Source of the DNA: Chelonoidis abingdonii
Taxonomy: Eukaryota > Chordata > Testudines > Testudinidae
Assembly (NCBI RefSeq): GCF_003597395.2
Contig: NC_133774.1
Location: 34,118,155-34,182,154 of the forward strand
DNA: 64,000 nucleotides
Reading direction: 5' to 3'
In this document: one piece after another, positions 46,275 to 56,087 of the stretch
Layout: the number at the start of each line of letters is the position of its first letter
Numbering within the stretch: the stretch's first letter is position 1
Notes under the pieces: generated by a model
What the model was told of the DNA's origin: nothing
The model's database searches: none
The model's input: the letters and a program-made list of their open reading frames with translations, nothing else
Translations under genes and position numbers: made by a program

Positions 46275-46467
46275 GGTGGAAAATAGAAGGAGGTTTCTAA
46301 CTATCAGAAGACTGAGGTTCTGGACCAGTCTTCCAAAAGGAGTAGTGTGAGACAAACATCCCAACTAGCTTGATAAGTTTATGAACTGGACTATATGACC
46401 TAGTTGTATATGAAAGCAGGAGACTGGACTTGATGATCCATGAGGTCACTTCCCAGTCCTATGTCCT
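46275..46467 (+). mobile_element. CR1-like 3'-end fragment
   Basis: ATAGAAGGAGGTTTCTAACT, then GAGGTTCTGGACCAGTCTTC, AGGAGACTGGACTTGATGAT and GAGGTCACTTCCCAGTCCTA follow the order of the last 200 bp of a CR1. No 8-bp tail repeats remain. Confidence 0.6.
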
Positions 46468-47226
46468 AATTTATTTTCCTAGATTTTTTCTTTATTCTTC
46501 TATTAGAATAACAAAGGGTTTTCCCCCCTTCCTTAAACATTAAGGATTCTTGCACAAACTAGTGTAACATCACCCCCTACTGTTCAATACTGATACCAGA
46601 ATTAAACAGCAGATATATATTCAGCATATCAACATAGCATTACCTGAGTACTGTCTGCTCGACAGATTAGGAAGAACTGATTTCACTGTTGTAGTTCTAA
46701 TCACATATTCATTAAACTATTTTCAAATAAATCAGTTTAGTCTTTATCTAATTTAGTTGATTGCTAGGATTTCTGGATAACTTAAATTAGCAAAATAGCT
46801 AAGACAGTCTGTGTTCTTTCATTTTAACTTTCCCTAATAAATATATACAATATTTAATTTGTAAATAAATACATTTGTATTTTAGGTCAGACTTATTCAC
46901 ATTATTTATTTTTATTTTAATCTGCATCCTCTCTGCTTGTCTATCAGTAGCATGACTTTGAACAACTTTCATTTTATAATAAAGTACTGGCAGGGGAAAT
47001 ATTATTCTGAACTGATTTGATTTTATAAGAAGGAAAAGATTTTGTTCATTTATTGATGTGCCTTATAAACCTATCCCAAAGTATATTTTCAGACTTCTAC
47101 ACTGACATTTTCTAACAAAAGTGCTAAAAGTTTGGTACCAATGGGTCAGATGCTCACTTGGTTAGTACCTTGCTGCCTGAGTTGCCCCAATGAATTGTAC
47201 TGTGATGAAGAATTGTATCTTCGGCC
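46468..47226. other. Unassigned AT-rich DNA
   Basis: No gene or repeat recognised. Confidence 0.35.
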
Positions 47227-47424
47227 CAGATTTTAAAGGTACATGGCCATTGCTGCAGTCAGGAGCCCAATGCCTAACTGATTTAGGAGCCGAAATCTCA
47301 TTTTCAAAAGTAATTGGCTTGTAGAAGCCTAATCCATCACTTTTGAAAATGAGATTTAGGTTCCTAAATCAGCCAGGCATTGCAGTGCTGAACACAGCCA
47401 TGTCTAAATACCTTTAAAAATCTG
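47227..47424. repeat. 198-bp near-complete palindrome (foldback element)
   Basis: Arms of about 84 bp (47227-47310 and 47340-47424) flank a 29-bp spacer. CAGATTTTAAAGGTA pairs with TACCTTTAAAAATCTG, CAATGCCTAACTGATTTAGG with CCTAAATCAGCCAGGCATTG, and AAATCTCATTTTCAAAAG with CTTTTGAAAATGAGATTT. The single strand would form a long hairpin. GGCCCAGATT at the left edge recalls the termini of the 5010-6183 element. No coding. Confidence 0.82.
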
Positions 47425-48122
47425 TATCTTTGCATGAGTATAATTTTAAAGTTTTGAAAATATCAAGTTTTGACTGATAATTATAATTATTTTAATTAGT
47501 AAAGTTAAAAAAAATATTTTGCACATCTTTTGCAAATTGCAAAAAATGCAGAATTCTCAGATGTCAAGGTTTTAAGTTCTTAGTGTGTTTTGCACAGCCT
47601 GGTTAATGTGAGTGTTATCATTTCTCCATTGTTTTATGCGGCCCAAATTGAAATCTCAAAGACTGGGAGAAGTCATTTAATTGTGTTTGGGAAACTTTGT
47701 CTAATCAAGTAGCCTCTTTTTTCTTCCCTTGAAGCCAGTAGAGTCTTAACTCTGACCAATGGTCCTGTTTACTAGTCAAATGAAGAATTTAAAAAACAAA
47801 CAACAAAAAGCTTCTTCTGTGTGAGGGTATTAATAATGGAATCATACCTTTCAAATGCTCCTCAGTTGGAGGGAAATTTTTTATTTTAGTGCCAAAGTTA
47901 CCTGTATGCTACATGTATGTGGTTTCCTCTCATTTTTATAGCTGAAGGTTATTTACATCAGAAATAAAAAATCATGAAATTGCATTTATGGAAAGAATGT
48001 TTCACATGAGAGAAGTGAATCGCACAGCATTAGAAATTTCCTTCATCAATAGCTCAGGCTACACTTTCAACAACAGCAGAACTGGGGGCCCTGTGTTAAT
48101 AATGAAGGAGGTCATAGGGACT

Positions 48123-48125
<3 letters not shown>
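47425..48125. other. Unassigned AT-rich DNA
   Basis: Nothing recognised. Confidence 0.35.

Positions 48126-48155
<30 letters not shown>
48126..48155 (+). repeat. (CAG)10 microsatellite
   Basis: Ten uninterrupted CAG units. The tract sits in an open frame (47988-48206, +) that would read it as ten glutamines, but the surrounding residues show no family resemblance or exon signals. Confidence 0.97.
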
Positions 48156-48156
<1 letters not shown>

Positions 48157-49103
48157 GCTTTGAAAAAAGTCCCTTGAAACTCAGCAGTTGGACAGATAGA
48201 ACATGAGGATGAAAGAAAAGAACACTCTGGAGAAAGAAGGAAGTTAGCAACATCAGCTGAAGAGTTGGGTTGGGTGCATATAAATTTTATGACACCAATC
48301 TCATTTTCCAGCATACAGTGTGAATAGCAGCCCTCATGTGTTCTTTCCCTAGACTGGTATCACACAGCAGCCCCCAGTATGCTTAGTTCTATGACAGATA
48401 CGGAGTCATAGCTGTTCTCCATCCCCTGCCCTGGACTAAACTTTTTCTGCTGCCAAGATGCCCTCTGCACCCATGGAAGACAGCAAGATTTGTCCCTATG
48501 ACCAAAAATATAAACACACCTTAGGATTCAGACAGTGTGTTTAAGCTTCTCTGTTAAGATTGTGAAACATACCACAACAGGAAAAGTGCAGTTAAATAGG
48601 AAACATTAACCTATAATGCTTCAGGGGCCTGATCCAAAGTTCCCTGATGTCAAGTGAAAGGCTCCCATTGACTTCAATGGTCTTTGCATCAGGACCTAAG
48701 AACACAATTAGTGTGGTGCTCCACTGTACTCATTGGTGGAGAACACTGTCTGGTCTTTCAGTATTTCATTTAAGACCAGATTTTCAAGTGCTCAGCATCC
48801 CATCATTAGGGCTAGCTCTTCAACAGAGTTGAGCTCTCATTTTAGGAACCAGAATAAGAGCTTAGCAGCCCCATTGATGACATGGATGGTCACATTTTCT
48901 GAAGAGCTCATAATCCAGTGTGTCAAGATCTTTAAAAATAATTGGAGTGCTGATGTTAGTGGCTAAAGAGGAGCAGAGCTCTTTTTGAAAACTTGGTCTT
49001 AAGGTGACCACTGAGCTCTTGAAAATTTTGTCTTTAAACATGACCATCCATAGGTCATATTTCCTTTTTACTCCATGTCCTTGCTTGTTTGGATGCAAAA
49101 CTT
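48156..49103. other. Unassigned DNA
   Basis: 48630-48697 (GGGGCCTGATCCAAAG to TTTGCATCAGGACC) is a short member of the palindromic repeat family, centred on CATTGACTTCAATGG. Otherwise nothing is recognised. Confidence 0.4.
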
Positions 49104-49470
49104 ATTATAGTAGTGTGGCAGCACCAGTATAGTTTGAAGTTGCATCTTGACATCTGTTTAGAGCTTGACCTTTCATGTCTTTTAAAATCAACATGCTTAG
49201 TCAAATTCCTTTGAAATTTGGTGTGTGTTAGGAAGGTGCAGGTTAGAGTTAATGATCCACATTTAGAGTCATTTAAGCCAGGGAGCTCTGAGAAAAATAG
49301 TCATTTAAACAAATTTCTAGGTTACTTAGAGCTAGAGATAAAACGAACAGTGTAATGGGATCACAATAACCTCAATCTGTCAAGTTTTATGCAGGTAGTG
49401 CACGGCACCCACCATGTCTTTGGGGAACTCAAATTAAGAATGATATTTAAGAAAATGTACATTTTATGCA
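49104..49470 (+). repeat. Diverged direct repeat, copy 1
   Basis: Successive motifs recur in the same order about 1 kb later: ATTATAGTAGTGTGGCAGCA, CTGTTTAGAGCTTGACCTTT, ATGCTTAGTCAAATTCCTTT, GAAATTTGGTGTGTG, ACCTCAATCTGTCAAG and GAATGATATTTAAGAA. A shorter echo (GCTTTGAAATTTGGTGTGTC) lies near 49575. Origin unknown: tandem duplication or two insertions of an unnamed repeat. Confidence 0.6.
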
Positions 49471-50087
49471 GTGTACATGAACCAATACAGAAAACCAGCT
49501 ATAAGGTTTCTGTTCCTGCCATTTTATATGCTTGACTCATGTAAGTGCTCTAAAATCCAAATGGGTACTCAGATTGCTTTGAAATTTGGTGTGTCCCATT
49601 GGATAGTGTTAAAGGGGTCCATTGACCAAGTTTGGGGTCCATTGACCAAGAGTCACAGGCTCCTCCAAAAAACTGATTTTCTTCTGCACCCTCTTCTGTA
49701 GGGTGCTACCATTGGAGTCATGGATGGCAACTTTTTTTTAAGGGGGGGAATGTAATCAAAGTATTTGGAGGAAAATGAGACACGTGAATGCTGGGAGGAG
49801 AGGGCTATTAGGGGGTGGAAGAGCGGAGGATTAGGGAGAAAGGGTTTTGGAGCTGCAATAAGAAGGTTACAGTGTTACAGGGAGGGGGCTAAATGATGAG
49901 AGGGATGGGGAGAGGACAGAGGTTGGGCACTCAGGTGAGGGAGGCATGTCTCCCCCAGGTCTACCAGTGCACCCCAACTTTCCTGTATGCCCCAGCTCTG
50001 CCAGCACACCCCAACTCATGTACAAAGCCCATACCCGTCCACCAAGGTACTTAGATTGTGAGGTCTTTGGGGCTGAGATGGTCTCTA

Positions 50088-50494
50088 TTATAGTGGTACA
50101 GCAGCGTCCCTATAATTAAGGTTTCATCATGACTCTGTTTAAAGGTTGATTTTTCTAAGTCCCTTACAATTGATATGCTTAGTTGGATTCCTTTGAAATT
50201 TTTTGTGATTTAAGGGGGTGCAGAATAGGGTCAGTAATCCAAATTTAGGGTTAGCAAGCTAGAGGTTGCAGTCATAGAAGCCCAGGAAGAGGGAAGAGGT
50301 TAAATAGCCATTTTTCAAAAAAATTCTAGGTGTTTTTTTTTTGTGCAAAGCTAGAGCTCAAATTATTGCAGTGATAAGGGTCAAAGTGGTCTCAGTTGGT
50401 CAATTTATATACAAGGTAGTTCAGGTCAGCCAATAAGTTCTGGGGGAGACAATTCTGAATGTTATTTAAGAACATATTCACTTCTTATCTGCCA
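50088..50494 (+). repeat. Diverged direct repeat, copy 2
   Basis: Counterparts of copy 1 in order: ATTATAGTGGTACAGCAGCG, CTGTTTAAAGGTTGATTTTT, ATGCTTAGTTGGATTCCTTT, GAAATTTTTTGTGAT, GTCTCAGTTGGTCAA and GAATGTTATTTAAGAA. It is about 40 bp longer than copy 1 owing to an insertion near 50270-50310. Between the copies lies a G/A-rich stretch (49740-49960). Confidence 0.6.
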
Positions 50495-53489
50495 TAGAAG
50501 TGAAGTCCAGAAAAAGATTAGTGTGCATGTGCTGGTAAAAAAAATGTGAAACGTTTTATATGCAACCACTTTATGCTTGCCTGGGTAGTTCAAGAGAATG
50601 GGCTAATGCCATTGCCCCTGATAAATACTCTCCCACTGATGTTTCTAGTCTGAACATTTATCCACCTGTGCAATAAATATTTACTAACACATGTTGCTTG
50701 CTACAAGTTCTGTTGTATATAAAACCTGTTTTTATTGTATGGGACAGTTTACTGTGAACACACCAAAATAGTCAGCAGCCATTCTAACCAATGTTTTTGT
50801 CATAACAGGTGAGTAGGAGCCAGAGGCAAAGGACTCTGGTTTGGGGGGTGGGGAAGTGGGTAGAAGACAGGGACAAAGAGGTGTTGTGGCTCCAGAGGCG
50901 GTGGAAAATGAGGATGGGTGGCAGGTAGGCCTTGAATTGGTTGTTTGAGAAAATCTCTGTTTTACAAGCTTCTGGGAGAGACGTGGGAGGAATGGCTACT
51001 TTGTGATCCTGGAGACACTATGTGGTGTTTCTGAAGATACACAGTGCTGAGATTTGAAACTGACAATGCAGGTAACTTGATTTCGGAGGGAAGAGATACG
51101 CACTGTCAGGCTTGCCAGTTGAGGGATTCCTGGATCGTGACATTGCAGAACAGCATGACATGGTGATTGCTGACTTGGGCATAGAGAAGTGGCCTGTATT
51201 GGCATCATATTTTGCACACTCTACAGGATCTAACTAGTGACTTAAGAGGTTATGATCTACTGGACATTGTGGTGATATCTCACATAGCATGGTTTATATG
51301 CAATATCACAGTTATAAACAGATGAGGAATATGGGGATTATAAGATGCTCCTCCAAGGTATAGAATTGAAGTCAGTGTTACTACTCATCTTGGTAAGCAT
51401 CTGCCAACATAAGTAAGGGTTCTGCAAACTGGCCTAATATAAGAACCCATTCTGCCACCAAATATGCATTGGAATCAATTGAAATTGTCACCTAGGGCTG
51501 AAAAAGACCCTACAATCTGATAAACTCAGCTATGTTAGTAGAAAGAAACCCAGATGCTTTTATTTTCTCCCATTGAGTTATTATACTGGGATGCCATCCA
51601 CTTAGAAAGATATCAGGCTTTTGATGCAGAATAACACCCTTTTAAATTCTAGCTTCTCTTATTGGGAGTCTGAGTTAGGATGATCCATATGATTCACAGG
51701 CAAAGAATAGCTATAGTCAAGTCTCACAATTTCACAATATTTTTGTACAAAAGGTTAACTGTCTTTCAACACAGACTTCCTTCTGTTTCACTGATGCAGT
51801 TTATTCCCACACTAGGTCAGGTCAGTGAAATTAGTGTACACAAAAGAGAAAACTGAAGCTTTAGTCTGCCACTTTATTACTTAAAATAAACAAAGCTCTA
51901 ATAAATTATTGTCAAGTTCAAAAAGAATTGCATTTATTCCTGTGTGACCTTTTGTCAAACTGTGTATCCTTCTGTTTCCTGTACATGAACCACCTGTACA
52001 GATAAGCCTTTTTACATGTCCTCATTCATTTGCACCAATATAATTCAATAGCCATTTCAAAGAACAGTTATAGATTTCCCACTCTATGGTGGTGACCTTG
52101 ATAAAAAAATAAAAGAAAAATTCTGATGAGCTGGCACAGTGATTCCAATTTTTACAATAGGCGTATTTACTCTTTAAGAAAAGATATAATTTGTACACTG
52201 CATTACGGATATGGTCATCAAAACTGATTATGGTTATAAAAAGAAAAGAGGATTGAAAAAATAATAAGAAGGTCATTTTAAAAAACATTGGAACCAATAC
52301 AATAGTAGTTGTCATCTAGGAGTAAGTACTCAGCTGGTGTAAATGGTCAGTGGAGTTTTGACCATTCACACCAACGGAGGATCTGCCCCCTAGTCACTTC
52401 TCCACGACTATTAAAATTAAAGGTAACTTGCAAAGCTAGAACCAAATTCTGTAATTTTACCAATATAGGCAGAATCCCCTCAAAATCTAAAAGAGTTATT
52501 GAATACCTTAAACTCTTATTTTACTTCTTCTGTCCATCACCATCAAGCATGGCTGGAAAACCCTATAAACTATAATTTAATAGGGAATAGTCTTCAAGTT
52601 TTGAGCCATCCTATGCAACTCTACAGAATTCAAATATAACTTTCTATTTGTGATATAGGAGTGTCCAAAAATGGATAGTAACGATATTTTATTATAGTCT
52701 GTAGGATTTTTCACTTAGGGCAGCTCCTAGAACCCTTTTGTAGCACAAACTGACTCCTAACAGGTCAAGCATCCCCAAAGGTATTTATCAGAGTGAAACA
52801 TATGCTAGACATCACAAAACTATGAAAGAATGTGTGTGGATAACATTGTGTTGGAGTAAAAGTTGAGAAACCGAGTCACAAATGTATCCAATTTAGGCTT
52901 AAAATCAATTTTTGTATTTATAAAATTTCAGGACAGAATTATTGTCACTTATAGCGTCTGGACATACATTTATGCCAGACAAACAGACAAGATCGACTTG
53001 GTAAATGGACCCAAGTCACCACATCCCAGGACATCAGGAAGTCCTTCCATCTTCCATGACGGTCATTGCCTCCCTGATCTCCTGGTCGTGTCCTTCGTTC
53101 CCATCCTTCAGTTTCTAGTCTGGTATTTCTCCAGTTTGGGCTCATTTTCACCAAGGTCTTTTATACGTTTCTATATTACAGAATAAGTAATCTTTATCCA
53201 ATTGGCTTTTGGTTTTATGTAACCTGTACCCTATGCATGCACAAGCTCCAATTACCCAACCTCTGCATCTTTCCTGCTGGCTTTGCAGTTTCTGGATCCT
53301 GTCACTTTATGTCACCCTGCCCCTGGGTCATCCCACAAAAAGTGTTTCTTATTGTTACACCTCAAGACTTCACCAGAACATGTTACCTTTGTTCTGTCAG
53401 CAATAAGCAGATCAGCAATGTATGTAAAAGAAGAATTGGTAAAGCCACACTTATACCAGCAAGGCCTTGGCCTAAACAATGACCTCATC
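50495..53489. other. Unassigned DNA
   Basis: 52320-52392 is a member of the palindromic GGTGTAAATGG family. 52970-53160 is richer in C+T on the plus strand, with a 107-codon open frame and no recognisable motif. No gene otherwise. Confidence 0.35.
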
Positions 53490-54466
53490 TGCACTCATTC
53501 ACTATCCATACGCAACCCCTTTGGGGTTTAGAGAGCATGGCCCCTTTAAATCATTTTCCTAAGGCGGGGAAGTAGTGAGAGAAAGGAGGGAAACTCCAGG
53601 GTGTGGCTCTGGAGCTCCAGACAGAGAAGGGCTGCGGCCCACAGGGAGAACTTGCCTGAAGCCTGGGAAGGACAGGGAAGCCGAACAGGGACACTCCAGG
53701 ACAGGAGCCAGGAGCAGCACTGTGCCAGGGAGGAATCGCCCAAGAAGGACAGGCCGGAGCTGGACCCAGTATCACTCCTGCCCAGAGCTGTATGGGGTTG
53801 TGAATACTGGGGCTTGTGACTCTGCACTGGGAATAAGGAGGGAGGTTGCAAGCTAGTTAAGTGGGGAGGTGGTTGCTCTGTGTGGCTTTGCAGAGAGCGG
53901 CAGAAGAGGGAACCGAAGGGGTTTGCTGGGGAGAGTTCACTGGCGCTGAAGACGACCAGGAGCACCCAAGACTCACCACTGGACCGGAACTTTGCTCAGG
54001 ACTCCTGAACTCTGTGTTTACACACATTGCTCAGTGTCTGCCCTTCCAGACTGTGCTACCACTGGGCCTGTTGGGCCTTGGTTTGGATGCAACCCTGTTT
54101 TACCACTGCCCCTATATTTCCCCTTGTTATTTTTCTCCTCTTATCCCTCTGTAAATAAATATTTCCCTTTCTTATATTCATTGTACTTTTCCTGTGGGTG
54201 TGGGTGTTCGCTCTGGGGAGGTTAGAACAGGTGCTCCTGGGTGGAAGGGATTTTTCCTGCTGCATTCCTGCATGTGCTTTCTCTTGGCCAGAGCTGCCTG
54301 CAGAACAGACTCCATCTTGGCTACAAGGGCACTAAAATTATCCTTGGTGGAGCATACTGGGACTTTGCAGTACACACGTGCACATACCTATGTTGTGCAC
54401 CCTGGGCTCTCCTTCACAGAGCAAAGAAACTCCTGAATGACTTTCATCTCAGTTTAAAAATAAAAA
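53490..54466 (+). other. GC-rich leader or LTR-like region upstream of Gag relic
   Basis: Composition jumps to GC-rich at about 53560. A polyadenylation-type AATAAA lies at 54154-54159, followed by a GT-rich stretch (TGTGGGTGTGGGTGTTCGC), the order expected at the R/U5 part of an LTR. TTGGTGGAGCATACTGGGAC near 54342 begins TGG, as primer-binding sites do. Outer LTR boundaries (TG...CA) and a partner 3' LTR were not found, so this is a possible 5' LTR plus leader, not a defined one. Confidence 0.35.
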
Positions 54467-55845
54467 ATGGAGAGGGGATTACTAGAAGACCTGTGCCAAG
54501 GGGCAAGAATCCCAGTAACCAAAGCTGTGCTGGTGACAGGGTTCCAAGAAGAGATGGAACCAAATGAAATTGAGGAGATCCTAGATGCAACTGAAGTACT
54601 GGGGAGGGTAAAGGTCACACCCATATTTACAACTGCAAAGTGAAGGGCATGGTAGCACTATGTACTCACTCCAAGGAAGAAGATCTTGATAAAGTGCCTA
54701 AAGAGGTGCAAATAGGAGGTATCCCCTGGACAATTCTGAGGGCAGAGCTGTCCACTACTAGTGTGCCTGTGTCACTTGAGGTGGATTCTTTAGTGCAGAA
54801 ATTGCACACTCTGAGGTGGATGAGAAGCGGACAACAGAGGAATTAATTTTGGCATTAGGAGGGTCTCCAACACCTGCAGTACCCAGCCTGGTGGGATGGG
54901 CCAAAGAGCTGGGAAACGCTCTCAAAGATGCATTGAAGCTGGCATATGAAAGTGCTCCATACAAGCGGTTACATTCTTTCTCGGAGGTGTCACCTATACC
55001 CTCAGGGGAGGATGATTACAAGACTTAGAGGGATTTTATGGTGCCAATTGTCCAAGAGTGGGAATGCTCTGATGTTGAGAAGTGGAAAAGTGCTTGAGAG
55101 TCTGAGGGGACCTGCCATGCAAATTGTCTGAGCCTTGAAAGACTCCCAAACAGCTGCTGCAGTTCAAGACTATTTAAGCACTTTTGAGAGTGTCTACGGT
55201 GCTACTGATAGCAGTGAAGACCTGTATTATCGTTTCCACCATACCTATCAGGAGCCCCACAAACGATTGTTGGATTTCATCAGGAGACTAGAGGATTTGA
55301 TACAGCAGGTAGTGCGGAAAGAGGTCATTCCCACCAAGCAGGATTGATTCTGATTGGTTGGACCAGTTCCTTCAGGGCACCCGACAAGATGGGCTAATGT
55401 TGTGGCGACTGCAGCTGAGGGAGCAGGCCCAAAACCCACCCCCATTCCACAAGCTCATTCGAGAGATACGTGAAAAGGAGGAGAGATTGTTGCAAGTGGA
55501 TGCAGTGGTGCAGCCGAAGAAGGTAGGGAGTCACACCGCCACAGTGCTTGGAGAGATGGAAGAGAGGCCCCGCCAGTGGTAGTGGCACTGAGGGATTTGA
55601 CCTGAGAAGTGGCCATGATGAAGGCTCAGGGACATACTATGCCATCCTCAAGAGGGGAAAGTAGCAGGAGGGGTAATACCCAGTGAGAAAGTTTCTGTTA
55701 CAACTATGGGAGAGATCATCACTATGCCTTGGACTGCCAAAACAAGGCAGATCATGTAAGGGTATCTCAGAGATTGCAGCAAACCATTAGGGAGCCTCAG
55801 GGAAACACCAACAGGCCTTGGGGAAGGAGCAACCCAAGATCCTGA
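54467..55845 (+). pseudogene. PNMA-type (Ty3/Gypsy) Gag relic with zinc knuckle
   Basis: Gag of Ty3/Gypsy elements, and the domesticated PNMA proteins derived from it, form the capsid and bind RNA. The start is ATG 54467, beginning MERGLLEDLCQG, close to the LLEDWCRG opening typical of PNMA proteins. TGA follows at 54641. Later pieces lie in shifted frames: VKGMVALCTHSKEEDLDKVP (54640 on), LIGWAKEL-like capsid start (54816-55028), LESLRGPAMQIV then TGA (about 55093-55131), STFESVYG and LLDFIRRLEDLIQQVV (55135-55346), and NPPPFHKLIREIREKEERL (about 55430-55490). A knuckle at 55696-55737 has C-x2-Y-x4-H-x4-C, with the second Cys replaced by Tyr. The final stop is TGA 55843-55845. At least three frameshifts and two early stops make it non-functional. 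No protease or polymerase follows. Confidence 0.8.
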
Positions 55846-56079
55846 AATTCCAAGGCTCCCCAGAAAAAAACACAAACAAGGGTTTACACATAATTACAAA
55901 TAGTTAGAAATATTGCTATCAAAACTCTTAATCTTACCATTAACAATCCTCCATTTTGTATGTCAGTGTTATAAGTCAGTATGTGTTGGGGAAGTTTGGA
56001 GAGCATGCTATGATTCTTTAATGTCAACATTTCTTATCTTCTTTAAATATGTTTTTTTTTCATTCCAAGTCCAATTTTG
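55846..56079. other. Flank between Gag relic and hAT element
   Basis: AT-rich and unrecognised. The change from GC-rich relic to AT-rich DNA near 55860-55880 probably marks the end of the retroelement remnant. Confidence 0.4.
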
Positions 56080-56087
56080 TTTGTGAA

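Noticed and set aside
48059..48314. Minus frames encoding poly-Cys and poly-Leu
   Set aside because: They are translations of the CAG tract in other frames.
53237..53531. Cluster of overlapping 60-82-codon plus-strand frames
   Set aside because: Three overlapping frames in the same stretch with no shared motif; no retroviral or host protein was recognised.
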